From Sphingobium sp. (GTDB lineage Bacteria > Pseudomonadota > Alphaproteobacteria > Sphingomonadales > Sphingomonadaceae), in contig JALCRK010000002.1 in NCBI GenBank assembly GCA_022652485.1, positions 1-64,000 of the forward strand: a DNA stretch of 64,000 nt. Reading direction: 5' to 3'. Within the stretch, counting starts at the first letter, position 1; every line of letters starts with the position of its first letter. Position numbers and translations under genes: made by a program. Below, piece by piece: positions 24,068-34,823 of the stretch. The notes under the pieces were generated by a model. The model made no database searches. It saw only the letters and a list, made by a program, of their open reading frames with translations, and was not told where the DNA came from.

Positions 24068-27000
24068 TTCTGGCTCCCTGATGGCATAGTCTGGCTTTCG
24101 TTGGGCTGAACGGCAAGCGGTTTCCGCTTCACCGCCTCGTAACCGTCGCCCAGATGCTGACGGATCAGCAAGGACGGATCGGTGAACGAGCGCGCGGTGT
24201 TGATGAGGCCGCGAAACGGCGCGGCGATGGTGATGTTGAAGATGAACGGCAGGCCGATGAACTGCTGCGCAATCGGCTTGGGCACATTGGAAAGGGCGCC
24301 CCGGTTGACGCCGTTGAACGTCACCTGCGTCACCACCTCGCCATCCAGCGCGCCGTCCATGAGGATGGTAAGGCACTTATATTGAAGATCCTTCAGCGCA
24401 TCGAAGGCCAGCTTGCCCATGAAGCCCAGATTCTCGTTCGACACCTGCCCGACATAGGAAAGCCGCCCGCCCTGCCGGGCGCGGTCGCACGGAATTTCCA
24501 CGCCCTCGACATGATCGAGCACCAAAGGCGGCGTACCCTGTTGCCGCGCGGTCAGGATGCCACCGCGGATGCGCCCGCCTTCGGCATCGAACACCATCGG
24601 CAGCAGTCCGTCGAACGTGCCGGTGGCGGAGATATTCTCCAGCTCCATCAGCTGGATGAACTGGCCCGCATCCAGCCCGACGATACGGAAGCTCAGGTTG
24701 CGCGGCTTCTCGGCGCTCATGTCCATTACCGTTGGCAGCATCGAGAGCCTGCCGCCCGCGAACGGCCATGTGCCATCCTCGATCGCGACGCGCTGGCCTG
24801 GCAGCAGCGCATAATGGACGACGCCATCACGCACCTCAACGCCCGCGTTGACCAGCGGCAGGCGCATCTCCTGATGCGGTGCGGTGACGAGACCGAGCAG
24901 GTCAGTGAATCGCACTGTGGTCGATAGGCCGGTGACGGGGCCGAAGGCGGCGGCGAGGTTCATGCCATTGGTCGAGAAACTGCCTGTGCTGGTGACGCCT
25001 TCGCGCGTCCAGCGGATCTCGCCGGAACCATCGAGTCGCCCATCGACATTCGCGATCACGCCGAGCGCGATATGGGTGATCTCGTCGGGCTGGAGCGCCC
25101 GGTCGAACCGGAGGCCGTCCATGCGGAAATCCGCATTGCCCGTGCCATCGCCAAGGCTGTGACGAATCGTAACTGAGGCGATGGTGCGATCCTTGCCCGG
25201 CAAACGCACGGTGCCATTCGCATCGATCCAACTGTTGGCGAGGGTGAGGCGGAAGTCGTTCGACTCGAGCGGGTTGAAGCGATCGGGATTGGCATCATCG
25301 AGCACGAGGATACGCCCGTTGAGCACCAGCGCGCCCTTCGCGAAGCCCCAGCGCGCCGCGCCCTCCCGCACCAGCAGGGGTACGGTGCCGATTTTGGCCT
25401 CGATGCCGCTCGCGGAGCCGCCGACGCCTTCCGCGAGCGCGCGTCCTTCGAGCCGCCCGGCGCGCAGCAGCATCGGTGCGTCGGTCGCGCCCATGCGCAC
25501 GTCCACATCCTCCAGCGCAAATCCGGCGCTCATCCGATAGCGCGCAGACCGCGCGGACAGCCGCATCGGTGATTCTCCCATCCGCCCAACAAGCTGCGTC
25601 GCGCCCAGCGCGATTCCGCCGCCCATACGGCCCTCCCGCAGCGTGATCATGCCGCCATCCAACGGGCAGGCGGTGAGGCGTGCATCGCCAAGCGCGACCG
25701 CACCGACTTTCAGCGCCGACACCCGGACCGGCGCACAGGCCGTGTTCACCGCGAGCCCACGCGGCCCCCAGTGCGCCGTCACGGGGATCTCCAGCCCGCG
25801 CAGCACGCCATCGGGCATCGGGCCATCCAGCCGGAGCCGGGTCACGATATGGGTCGCTCCATCCCGTCCGGCGGTGAAGCGCACCGGCTCCAGCTCCAGC
25901 CGCGAACCACGCGCCGCGTAAGGCTTCACAAACATCTGGCCCGCGACGCCGCCGTTCCTCGCCGGATTCAGCCGCAGCGCCATATCCGGCAAGCCGCCAC
26001 CGCTGCTGACGAGGCCGCCCTGCATCGTCCAGCGCATATCGGGCAAGGACAGCTCGATGCGACCACCCCGGCCGAGCGCGATGCGGCTTTGCTTTTCGCC
26101 CTTCAGTTCCAGCGCGGTGACAGCCAGATGGGTGCCGCTCCTTTGCCGATCGAGCGCAAATGCCGCATGTAACTGATTATTCCGTTGCAGCGCGCCGACA
26201 CCCTCCGCCAGCTGGCTCAAAAGCGGCCCGAGAGGGGTGGAGGCTGCGGAGCGGGCCGAGGCTCGCAGCCCGGCAAGGTTGAGCGCGGAGGCTGTAACCG
26301 CATCGGCCTCCAGCGTGCCGTCCAGCGCCATCTGCTGCGCCTGGCCCTCGAACCGTATCGCCAACCGGGGCCGAGAGGCGAGTACGCCCGAACCGCCTAT
26401 CGCCCGCGCTTCACCACCGACTGTGCCCTTCCAGCCGTCAAGCGCGGAGGAGAGCACCACGTCCGTCTTCAGCGCCACCTCCGCCAGCGTCACCGCGTTA
26501 TTGCGGGCGCCGCCGCAGCCCAGCGCACTGGCGCGCACCGGGCCGGAGAGACGCGGCGCGCCGTCGCGCATCGCCACATCGAGATAAGCGGTCAAACGCG
26601 GAGTGGCGCAACCGTTGGTGGACACATCACGCATCAGCGCGGCGATCTTGCCCGCAAAGCCCGATTGCAGATTGCCCGATCCGCTCACCGTCAGGCCAAC
26701 AGGCCCCAGCGGCGTCTCGATCCGCGCTCCGGCATCGTCCAGCGTCAGGTCGATATCCGGGAGGTGAAAGGGCGCCGTAGAGCCGGGGTCACGGAACTTG
26801 TCCAGCTCGCCCAGATGCAGCCCGGCAGCATCGAGCCGTCCCCTCAACCGCGCGCCGCGCACCCGCACATTCGCAACATAGGGGAGGCCCAGGCCATAGC
26901 CGATATCCACCTCGACCGACTGCGCGACCAGATCAGGCCGTGCCGGATCGCCCAGAACGAGATTTTCGATCCTCTGCGTCCGCAGCGCAACCTGCGTGAT

Positions 27001-27156
27001 GCGATAGCTGGCGCGCACATGCTTCGCGGCCAGGCTGCGCTGCACATAATGGTCCGCGATCCTGTCGCGCTGAAGCCAGACCAGCGCGAACATCGTGCAC
27101 CCCAACAGGATCAGTAGCGCAGCGATCCTGCTTTTCGAGGAAGAGAGAAGACGCAT
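24064..27156 (-). CDS. ydbH: YdbH-family AsmA-like intermembrane phospholipid transport protein
   Basis: This 1030-residue protein has one N-terminal membrane anchor (IAALLILLGCTMFALVWL, about residues 11-28). A very long periplasmic region of repeating beta strands follows, as in the AsmA/TamB/YhdP group. The C-terminal DUF2125/YdbH-type domain includes VTQVTFNGVNRGALSNVPKP and FIFNITIAAPFRGLINTARS. In E. coli YdbH is partly redundant with TamB and YhdP in supplying phospholipids to the outer membrane. It is first of a three-gene coupled operon with ynbE and ydbL, and divergent from radC. Confidence 0.92.
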   Translation of the reverse strand: MRLLSSSKSRIAALLILLGCTMFALVWLQRDRIADHYVQRSLAAKHVRASYRITQVALRTQRIENLVLGDPARPDLVAQSVEVDIGYGLGLPYVANVRVRGARLRGRLDAAGLHLGELDKFRDPGSTAPFHLPDIDLTLDDAGARIETPLGPVGLTVSGSGNLQSGFAGKIAALMRDVSTNGCATPRLTAYLDVAMRDGAPRLSGPVRASALGCGGARNNAVTLAEVALKTDVVLSSALDGWKGTVGGEARAIGGSGVLASRPRLAIRFEGQAQQMALDGTLEADAVTASALNLAGLRASARSAASTPLGPLLSQLAEGVGALQRNNQLHAAFALDRQRSGTHLAVTALELKGEKQSRIALGRGGRIELSLPDMRWTMQGGLVSSGGGLPDMALRLNPARNGGVAGQMFVKPYAARGSRLELEPVRFTAGRDGATHIVTRLRLDGPMPDGVLRGLEIPVTAHWGPRGLAVNTACAPVRVSALKVGAVALGDARLTACPLDGGMITLREGRMGGGIALGATQLVGRMGESPMRLSARSARYRMSAGFALEDVDVRMGATDAPMLLRAGRLEGRALAEGVGGSASGIEAKIGTVPLLVREGAARWGFAKGALVLNGRILVLDDANPDRFNPLESNDFRLTLANSWIDANGTVRLPGKDRTIASVTIRHSLGDGTGNADFRMDGLRFDRALQPDEITHIALGVIANVDGRLDGSGEIRWTREGVTSTGSFSTNGMNLAAAFGPVTGLSTTVRFTDLLGLVTAPHQEMRLPLVNAGVEVRDGVVHYALLPGQRVAIEDGTWPFAGGRLSMLPTVMDMSAEKPRNLSFRIVGLDAGQFIQLMELENISATGTFDGLLPMVFDAEGGRIRGGILTARQQGTPPLVLDHVEGVEIPCDRARQGGRLSYVGQVSNENLGFMGKLAFDALKDLQYKCLTILMDGALDGEVVTQVTFNGVNRGALSNVPKPIAQQFIGLPFIFNITIAAPFRGLINTARSFTDPSLLIRQHLGDGYEAVKRKPLAVQPNESQTMPSGSQK

Positions 27157-27208
27157 CCTGTCGTAAATATCCTTGCGGGGGGATTTGGCAACGCCTAGCC
27201 CTGTGCGC

Positions 27209-28015
27209 ATGAACGGCGACTTACCCGAACAGGATCGCAAGGGAGAGCGGCTGGAAGACGCCGCCTTCCGCCCGCCGACCGCCTCCGGGCTGTTCCCGGA
27301 GCTGCCTCCCCTCGCGTTGCAACAGGAAGGAAACGCGGCAGAGCCTCATCACGGCACGGGGCATCGCGCCCGGTTGCGCGGGCGGTTGCAGGAGGGAGGC
27401 CCGGAGGCGCTGCTCGACCACGAGCTGATCGAATATCTCCTCGCGCTGGCCATTCCCCGCCGCGACACCAAACCGCTGGCAAAAGCCCTGCTCGCGCATT
27501 TCGGTGGCATCACGGGCGTTCTGACGGCGGATTGGGAGGCACTGGCCCGCTTCCCCGGCATGGGCGACACAAGCACGGCGGCGGTCAAGATCGCGCAGGC
27601 AGCGGCGCTGCGCCTGCTGCGCGCGCCCGTGGTACAGCAGCCGGTGCTGTCGAGCTGGCAGGCGCTGCTCGACTATCTCCGCGCCGACATGGCGCATCTG
27701 AAGATCGAGCGGGTGCGCGTGCTGCATCTCAACGCGCGCAACATGCTGATCCGGGACGAGCATATGGGCGATGGCTCGGTCGATCAGGCCGCCATCTACA
27801 CGCGCGAGGTGATTCGGCGCGCTATCGATCTGGGGTCGTCCTCCCTCATTCTGGTCCACAACCATCCCAGCGGTTCGCCCCAGCCAAGCAAGCAGGACAT
27901 CGAGGTAACCCGCAACATCATCGAGGCGGGCAGGCGGCTGGGCATCTCGGTCCACGATCATCTGATCATCGGCGCGGAAGGTTACAGCAGTATGCGCGCG
28001 ATGGGCCTTTTCTGA
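27209..28015 (+). CDS. radC: RadC family protein (JAB/MPN domain)
   Basis: This 268-residue protein has an N-terminal helix-hairpin-helix-like domain (LLDHELIEYLLALAIPRRDT) and a C-terminal JAB metalloprotease-fold domain. The metal motif is ILVHNHPSGSPQPSKQDIEV, carrying the HxH...D residues. The historical DNA-repair assignment is doubtful and the biochemical role is not established. The start at 27209 (MNGDLPEQ) avoids 12 upstream residues. It is divergent from ydbH with a 52-bp gap. Confidence 0.92.
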   Translation: MNGDLPEQDRKGERLEDAAFRPPTASGLFPELPPLALQQEGNAAEPHHGTGHRARLRGRLQEGGPEALLDHELIEYLLALAIPRRDTKPLAKALLAHFGGITGVLTADWEALARFPGMGDTSTAAVKIAQAAALRLLRAPVVQQPVLSSWQALLDYLRADMAHLKIERVRVLHLNARNMLIRDEHMGDGSVDQAAIYTREVIRRAIDLGSSSLILVHNHPSGSPQPSKQDIEVTRNIIEAGRRLGISVHDHLIIGAEGYSSMRAMGLF

Positions 28016-28085
28016 CGCGGCAAGAGCGCGCGGCGGCATCGGCCTCCACGCGCTCTCCCGTGCGACCCCTGACGGGATTACGGCA

Positions 28086-28538
28086 TCAACCCCCGAGGAA
28101 TTTGCCCAGTTCCGCCTTGGTGACGGTCGTGCTCTTGTCGGTATCGGCGCTCGTAAAGGCCGCAGACGCCCATGACGCCATTTCGGTTTGCGCCATTGTC
28201 TTGCCGGTCGCCTTGAGCTCGTCAGCCTTGAGCGCGAGTATCCAGGTGGAAAACTCGTTCTTGTCGAGCTGGCCGGATTTGTCGGCATCGTAGGCGGGGA
28301 ATTCCTTGTCCACCAGAGCCGACACCTGCGCCGCATTGTTGGCAGTGGCACCGGCGGAGGTGGACGAAGTGGCGGAGCTGCTGGCCGCGCCCGTCCCGCT
28401 CGCCGTACCTTCGGGAACATTAGTGGACTGCGTGGTCGTGCTGTCGGCGGGCGGCGTCGTCTGCGCCTGCTGAGCCACGGCGGGCAGGGCGAAGGCCGAA
28501 AGCGCGGCCGTCATCGCAACGAGTTTGATCGATTTCAT
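28086..28538 (-). CDS. Secreted EF-hand calcium-binding protein
   Basis: This 150-residue protein has a signal peptide (MKSIKLVAMTAALSAFALPA, cleaved after AVAQ) and a low-complexity Thr/Ser/Ala linker to about residue 70. One clear EF-hand loop starts at Asp84 (DADKSGQLDKNE) and a second, weaker one at Asp132 (DTDKSTTVTKAE). It is probably a periplasmic Ca2+-binding protein of unknown role. It is convergent with radC and alone on its strand. Confidence 0.85.
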   Translation of the reverse strand: MKSIKLVAMTAALSAFALPAVAQQAQTTPPADSTTTQSTNVPEGTASGTGAASSSATSSTSAGATANNAAQVSALVDKEFPAYDADKSGQLDKNEFSTWILALKADELKATGKTMAQTEMASWASAAFTSADTDKSTTVTKAELGKFLGG

Positions 28539-28811
28539 ATCCTCAATTCCTTAGTCTGTCCTAAATCGCTTTCCTCTGCCCAAAAGCGATGTGAGACGTC
28601 GTGCAGAAAGCTGCAAGATGCGGATTTGAGCCCTCCACCAGCCATCCCCGGAGCGGCTCGACCTGCCGCAAAGCTGTGCCGGATTCGGGGTATTCCGCGA
28701 AGAGATTTTCGCTGTAGCAAGGCGCTCCACTATCCGTGCCGCATTGCCGAGCACCGATCATGCTGCTACCCGGCGCGCGTTCTTTCATTCCAGCACGAAA
28801 AGAGTCGCTTC

Positions 28812-30140
<1,329 letters not shown>

Positions 30141-30167
30141 GCTGCCGCACGCGCAGCAGCGCTAAGC

Positions 30168-31655
30168 TCAGCCGTTGGCGACCTTGCGCTGCGGGCTCTC
30201 GGCGTAGCTGCGCCGCCAGGTCCGCTGGGGTTCGCCTTCCGGGCGCAACTCGCTGCGGCGCTCAAGCTGGAACTGGCCGACCAGCCCCGTGAGCGCGCGC
30301 GCCTGATCGGACAGGGTGCGCGACGCCGCGTTGGATTCCTCGACCATCGCGGCATTTTGCTGGGTGGTGAGGTCCATCTCCGAAATGCCGCGGCTGACGC
30401 CCTTGAGGCTCTCCGCCTGCTGTTCGGCGAACTGGGAAATTTCCTGCGCCTGACGGGTCGCCTCGCTCATCTGCTGAATAATCTGCTCCAGCGCGACACC
30501 GGTGCGGCCAACCAGATCCACACCATCGTCCACGTCCGCGCCGGATTTGCTGATCAGCTCTTTGATATTCTTCGCCGATTCGGTGGTGCGGTGGGCGAGC
30601 GCACGCACCTCGCTCGCGACGACCGCAAAGCCCTTGCCGGCTTCGCCCGCCCGTGCCGCCTCGACGCCTGCGTTGAGGGCAAGCAGATTCGTCTGGAACG
30701 CGATCGCCTCGATCACCTCGGTAATCTGACCGATTTCCGAAGAGGACGCCTTGATCTTGTCCATCGCGCCGACCGCCTGCTCGACAACCGCGCCACCTTC
30801 CTGCGCCTGGAGATGAGCGCGCGAGACACTGCGGTCGACCTCCTTGGCGTTGGCGGCGGTATCCTGCATCCCATCGCTGATGGAACGCATGATCGCGGTG
30901 GTGTGGGCGAGGGCGGCCGCCTGCTGCTCGGTCCGCGTCGCCAGGTCAGCCGCTGCGGAACTGATCTCTCCGGCGCCGGTATTGATGCTGTCCGCCGCGT
31001 CAGCCATCTGGCTGACGACCGAGCTGATCTGGTGGCGCATCGCGTGAAAATCATGCGCCAGCTGCGCGTAGGTGCGAGGCAGATCCTCAAGCTGGGCGCG
31101 CAGATCACCCGTAGCCATCTTGGCGAGCGCCTGACCCAGCGAATGGATCACTGCGTTGCGCTGCTCTTCCTCGGCAGCGAAATATGCGGCCAGCGCCTCG
31201 TTCATGTCGAACAGCGCGGTCTTCACCAGCGTCGCGATGACATTGCCGAGCTCCTTGCCTGAAAGCCGCGTGTGAATCCCCTGCGTCGAGATGGCGACGA
31301 TCATTTCTTCCAGCACGAGCGCATAGCCGGAGATGTAGAAGGGGGGCGTGAGGCCGATGCGGGAGTGAACCTGCCCAATTTTCTGTGAGCGACCACGGGC
31401 CGCATCGCCGAACTTGCCGGTGAACAGCTCCTGCCAGTGGCGGGCCTGCGCCGAAGCGGCACCAGCCCGGGCCTCCTTCGTAGGCAATAGTTTCGCGGTG
31501 ACCGGGTGGGCGGCGATGCGGGAATAGAGCTTTTCCAGCGCCCGGCCCGAGAAGCGTTCGAGATGGGACTTGATACGGGGGAAGGCTTTATAATTCTGGT
31601 CCGATAGTCCGACAAATTCCTGCCCCGTGGACGAGATTTCGGCCTGCGCGTTCAT
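30168..31655 (-). CDS. Globin-coupled soluble chemoreceptor (HemAT-like)
   Basis: This 495-residue chemoreceptor has no membrane segments. Residues 10-180 form a globin-coupled sensor domain; the expected proximal heme ligand is His97 in [20 protein letters not shown]. The methyl-accepting signalling domain follows, with the conserved hairpin tip [20 protein letters not shown]. HemAT-type proteins sense O2 and signal through CheW/CheA. No che genes are in the window. It is divergent from a membrane chemoreceptor gene across a 386-bp gap. Confidence 0.93.
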   Translation of the reverse strand: MNAQAEISSTGQEFVGLSDQNYKAFPRIKSHLERFSGRALEKLYSRIAAHPVTAKLLPTKEARAGAASAQARHWQELFTGKFGDAARGRSQKIGQVHSRIGLTPPFYISGYALVLEEMIVAISTQGIHTRLSGKELGNVIATLVKTALFDMNEALAAYFAAEEEQRNAVIHSLGQALAKMATGDLRAQLEDLPRTYAQLAHDFHAMRHQISSVVSQMADAADSINTGAGEISSAAADLATRTEQQAAALAHTTAIMRSISDGMQDTAANAKEVDRSVSRAHLQAQEGGAVVEQAVGAMDKIKASSSEIGQITEVIEAIAFQTNLLALNAGVEAARAGEAGKGFAVVASEVRALAHRTTESAKNIKELISKSGADVDDGVDLVGRTGVALEQIIQQMSEATRQAQEISQFAEQQAESLKGVSRGISEMDLTTQQNAAMVEESNAASRTLSDQARALTGLVGQFQLERRSELRPEGEPQRTWRRSYAESPQRKVANG

Positions 31656-32041
31656 GGATCGTAGCTCCTGCTCCGCCAGCTTCCCCTCTGGCTTTGTTTA
31701 AGAACCAGCCGCGCTTTCGATACCAAAATTTCGATACCAACAGCCGGGCCAGTAACGAGGTGAAATTACGGGGTTTTTGGTTAACGCCGCGTTATTATTA
31801 CCTGTTTTCAAAGTGATACCGTACGAACAAGGGAGCGTAAATCCGACAGAATCCCCTTATATCATTGTTATTACGCGATATTTTTACATCCAAAGTGGAT
31901 GAAGTTTCCCGGCCCTCCGGGCGGTGCTTTCGGAATAAGGCCTTGGCGACGCACGAGATTTGGTTTCCGCCTCGGTTACCAAATATCAAGCCTTTGCTTC
32001 TATGAACGCTAGCCAAAGAGGTTGTTACAAAGGAAAATGCC
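31656..32041. promoter_or_regulatory. Divergent intergenic region of the two chemoreceptor genes
   Basis: These 386 bp contain no convincing gene and are richer in A+T than the flanks. A 12-bp direct repeat, TTTCGATACCAA, occurs at 31715-31726 and 31729-31740, 14 bp apart and about 60 bp upstream of the globin-coupled receptor start. A short GC hairpin (CCCGG/CCGGG) is near 31911. Promoters for both genes should lie here, but I cannot assign -35/-10 pairs with confidence. Confidence 0.5.
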
Positions 32042-33910
32042 GTGCCCAAGGGTATAACCATATCGGCGAAGATGATGTTCGCGTTCGCCGCGCTTCTTGC
32101 GCTGGTGGCCGCGATCGGCGGCTTCGCTATAATGAAAATTGGCGAGGTAAATCAGCTATCGGCACAGATGCGTTCCAACACGCTGCCCGCCACGCAGCTG
32201 ATCGGCGACATCCACGCCTATACGTCGCAATATCGCATCCAGCAGAGCGGCATCGTCACAGCGCCGACACCGGAGTCTAAGGCAAAGGCGGAAAAGATGA
32301 TCCGCAATGCCAGCAACGCGATTTCCGGGATGATGGACGATTATGAAAAGCTGCTCAACACCAAGGAGCAGAAAGATCTGTTCGCGACCCTGAAGACCAA
32401 TTGGGCACAATATCAGCAGCAGACCGACCAGCTCATCAGCCTGGCTCAGAGCGGCGACTCGGCCGCGGCCAGCGCGATGTTCGAGGGCGAATCGCTCGAC
32501 ATGTTCTACACGGTCGAGGACTCGATCCTCCAGCTCATCGATCTCAACCAGAAGAGCGGTCAGGCGATCAGCGCCAAGAGCGAGAGCATCTATGCCGACT
32601 CGCGCCGTATGCTAATGGGTGCGGTGGGCCTCGGCCTTGTCGTTACCCTGCTGCTGTCCGGCATCCTGATGCAGACCATCGCCAAGCCGGTGCGGAAAAT
32701 GGCGGGCTCGGTCGGCCTGCTGGTCGAGGGTGACCTTACGGTTGAAATTCCGGGGATGAACCGGAAGGACGAGCTGGGCAGCCTCGCCCGCGCGCTCGAC
32801 AGCTTCAAGGCGCTGTTCGAGGCAGACAAGCAGCGCGCCGAAGCGGAAGCCATGCGCGCCCGCGAGACCGAGGAGACCATCAACGCCATCGGCGCCGGTC
32901 TCTCCGCGCTCGCCAAGGGCCAGCTGACCCACCGCGTCGACGAGAACGCGAACGGTCCGCTTGCCAAGCTCTACAACGACTATAACGATGCGCTGTCTCA
33001 TCTGCAGGACGCGATGGTACAGATCGTCGAAGGCTGCAACACCATCAAGAACGGTACTAACGAGATCGCGCAGGCATCGTCTGACCTCTCGCTGCGCACC
33101 GAGCGTCAGGCCGAGTCGCTCGCGCATACGTCCAAGACGCTGGGCGAGTTTACCGGATCGGTGAAGGTCGCGGCGGACAATGCCCGCCAGACCAGCAGCC
33201 GCCTTGCCGTGGCGCGCGAATCGGCCGAGAAGGTCGACGAGACCGCCAAGCGCGCGGTTGTCGCTATGCGCAACATCCAGGCCTCGTCGAAGGAAATGAA
33301 CGAGATCATCTCGACCATCGACGGCCTTGCGTTTCAGACCAACCTGCTGGCGCTCAACGCGGGCGTGGAAGCGGCGCGGGCGGGCGCATCGGGCGCGGGT
33401 TTCGCGGTCGTTGCAACCGAGGTGCGGCATCTGGCGCAGCGTTCGGCCGAAGCGGCGAACTCGATCCGCCAGCTCGTCGCCACCTCCAACGCCCAGATCA
33501 CCGACGGCGTGTCGCTGGTGGAAAACAGCGGTGAAGCACTCCGCCAGATCGTTACCGAAGTGACCGAGGTGTCGGACCTGATGGACGAGATCGCACAGGC
33601 CGCCTCACGGCAGGCTTCCGGCCTCGCCGAAATTTCGGACATGGTCACCGCGATGGATACCGCCACGCAGCAGAACGCCGCGATGGTCGAGGAATCGACC
33701 GCCAGCTCGCGCAACCTCAACGACGAGACCGAGCGGCTGTTTGAACAGCTCTCGTTCTTTGAGCTGGGCCGCGCGGGAGGATATACCGGCGGACTGGGCG
33801 TTGCGCCCTCCCATGAGGAAGAGCGCGCCCCGAGCTATCGCCCGCCCGCTCCGGCAAGCCGAGGCAATCTCGCCCTCGCCGTGGATGAGGACGACTGGGC
33901 CGAATTCTGA
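32042..33910 (+). CDS. Membrane methyl-accepting chemotaxis protein
   Basis: This 622-residue chemoreceptor has a first membrane helix at residues 11-30 (MMFAFAALLALVAAIGGFAI) and a four-helix-bundle periplasmic domain. A second helix lies near residue 200 (VGLGLVVTLLLSGILM), followed by a HAMP linker (VGLLVEGDLTVEIPGM), a second HAMP-like unit near 290 (LSALAKGQLTHRVD) and the signalling domain with tip [20 protein letters not shown]. The C-terminus DDWAEF resembles the xWxxF tether that recruits CheR/CheB. The start is GTG at 32042. A strong terminator follows. Confidence 0.95.
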   Translation: MPKGITISAKMMFAFAALLALVAAIGGFAIMKIGEVNQLSAQMRSNTLPATQLIGDIHAYTSQYRIQQSGIVTAPTPESKAKAEKMIRNASNAISGMMDDYEKLLNTKEQKDLFATLKTNWAQYQQQTDQLISLAQSGDSAAASAMFEGESLDMFYTVEDSILQLIDLNQKSGQAISAKSESIYADSRRMLMGAVGLGLVVTLLLSGILMQTIAKPVRKMAGSVGLLVEGDLTVEIPGMNRKDELGSLARALDSFKALFEADKQRAEAEAMRARETEETINAIGAGLSALAKGQLTHRVDENANGPLAKLYNDYNDALSHLQDAMVQIVEGCNTIKNGTNEIAQASSDLSLRTERQAESLAHTSKTLGEFTGSVKVAADNARQTSSRLAVARESAEKVDETAKRAVVAMRNIQASSKEMNEIISTIDGLAFQTNLLALNAGVEAARAGASGAGFAVVATEVRHLAQRSAEAANSIRQLVATSNAQITDGVSLVENSGEALRQIVTEVTEVSDLMDEIAQAASRQASGLAEISDMVTAMDTATQQNAAMVEESTASSRNLNDETERLFEQLSFFELGRAGGYTGGLGVAPSHEEERAPSYRPPAPASRGNLALAVDEDDWAEF

Positions 33911-33938
33911 CCCTCGCTTCCTGCATACCCCCCGATCT

Positions 33939-33972
33939 GACCCGGCATTGGATAAATGCCGGGTCTGTTTTT
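33939..33972 (+). terminator. Rho-independent terminator after the chemoreceptor gene
   Basis: The perfect 11-bp arms GACCCGGCATT and AATGCCGGGTC enclose a five-base loop and are followed by TGTTTTTT. It begins 28 bp after the chemoreceptor stop codon and is the clearest intrinsic terminator in the window. Confidence 0.93.
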
Positions 33973-34263
33973 TGTGTCGATTCGGACCAACCGGAGGGAC
34001 GAACCGCACCGGGGGTAAGGCGGCGCGGAACGGGCGTGGAACGGAGGATGTTCGTCGCCCGGACAAGACCCCAGAGAAGACCGGAAAGCGAACGGTCTTC
34101 TTGAGCACAAAGGAAGGGAAACGACCTGCCGCCCCGGATCGCCGAGAGATGCTTACGGCGAATTAACCATGCGCATAAACCGCATCTTATCCCCTCCTGC
34201 TTATAGAAGGAGGCACCCGGTTCAATCTTCATTGGAAAAAATGAAGCAACAAAGGATAGCTAT
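33973..34263 (+). promoter_or_regulatory. Leader region of the TonB-domain gene with a 9-bp stem-loop
   Basis: No convincing gene is present. A perfect inverted repeat, AGAAGACCG (34075-34083) and CGGTCTTCT (34093-34101), encloses a nine-base loop and has no following U tract. A second, weaker repeat, CCTCC and GGAGG, flanks TGCTTATAGAA just upstream of the gene. The purine-rich composition and these repeats suggest a structured 5' leader or a small RNA, which is inference only. Confidence 0.4.
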
Positions 34264-34614
34264 ATGTTCGCAAAAATTTCTGGGAAGACAATCGTCGTAG
34301 CTGCCATTGCCGCCGCTACCATCGCTCCCGCCTTCGCGCAGCCAGCCGCATGGCAGCAGGCCGTCGCCCGCCAGATCGCTTCCAAGCAGACCTATCCCCG
34401 CGCGGCGCAGATGCGCGGCGACGAGGGCACCGTGAAGGTGAAGGTGTATGTCACGGCCAGCGGCGCGGTGGAGAAGACCGAGCTGGTTGCTCCCTCGGGC
34501 TCCTCGGTCCTGGACCGCGAAGCGCTCGCCCTGCCCTCCAAGGTCGGCACTCTTCCGGCTCCTCCGGGTGGCCCGGCCGCCGTCATCCTTCCGCTGACCT
34601 ACAAGCTGATGTAA
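34264..34614 (+). CDS. Secreted TonB C-terminal-domain protein
   Basis: This 116-residue protein has a signal peptide (TIVVAAIAAATIAPAFAQ) followed directly by a TonB C-terminal fold: YPRAAQMRGDEGTVKVKVYV, then ASGAVEKTELVAPSGSSVLD. The last strand is PAAVILPLTYKLM. Unlike TonB it has no membrane anchor and no proline-rich spacer, so it would be a free periplasmic domain. Its partner is unknown. The Shine-Dalgarno sequence AAAGGA precedes the ATG by 8 bases. A terminator follows. Confidence 0.85.
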   Translation: MFAKISGKTIVVAAIAAATIAPAFAQPAAWQQAVARQIASKQTYPRAAQMRGDEGTVKVKVYVTASGAVEKTELVAPSGSSVLDREALALPSKVGTLPAPPGGPAAVILPLTYKLM

Positions 34615-34643
34615 TCACACTTCTTCTTGTAGCGCAGGTTTCG

Positions 34644-34698
34644 GCCCGCCCTTCTTCCGCCAGCGACCGGCTATGGCGAGGGAAGGGTGGGCTTTTTT
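34644..34698 (+). terminator. Terminator after the TonB-domain gene
   Basis: A long imperfect hairpin pairs GCCCGCCCTTC with GAAGGGTGGGC and, inside, GCCA with TGGC, and is followed by TTTTTT. It starts about 30 bp after the stop codon and separates this gene from the lapA-pyrF-trp operon. Confidence 0.85.
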
Positions 34699-34823
34699 AT
34701 TGGGCTGCACATGAGAGGCCTGCGCCCAGCTTTCCGCCGCCCTGCTCCGGCACGCGATTCCCGCACTGGCAAAACGCGCAAAAATTGCCTAGGCTGGCCC
34801 CCTTGCTGGTTTGAGGGGTTCTC

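Noticed and set aside
28025..28056. GAGCGCG/CGCGCTC inverted repeat after radC as a terminator
   Set aside because: Loop too long and no U tract; could be chance in high-GC sequence.
28188..28811. Upstream in-frame extension of purB
   Set aside because: The residues before 28812 do not resemble adenylosuccinate lyase and lie opposite the EF-hand gene; the family N-terminus starts at 28812.
31798..32061. Small minus-strand frame in the chemoreceptor intergenic region
   Set aside because: Overlaps the start of the membrane receptor gene, no ribosome-binding site, no domain.
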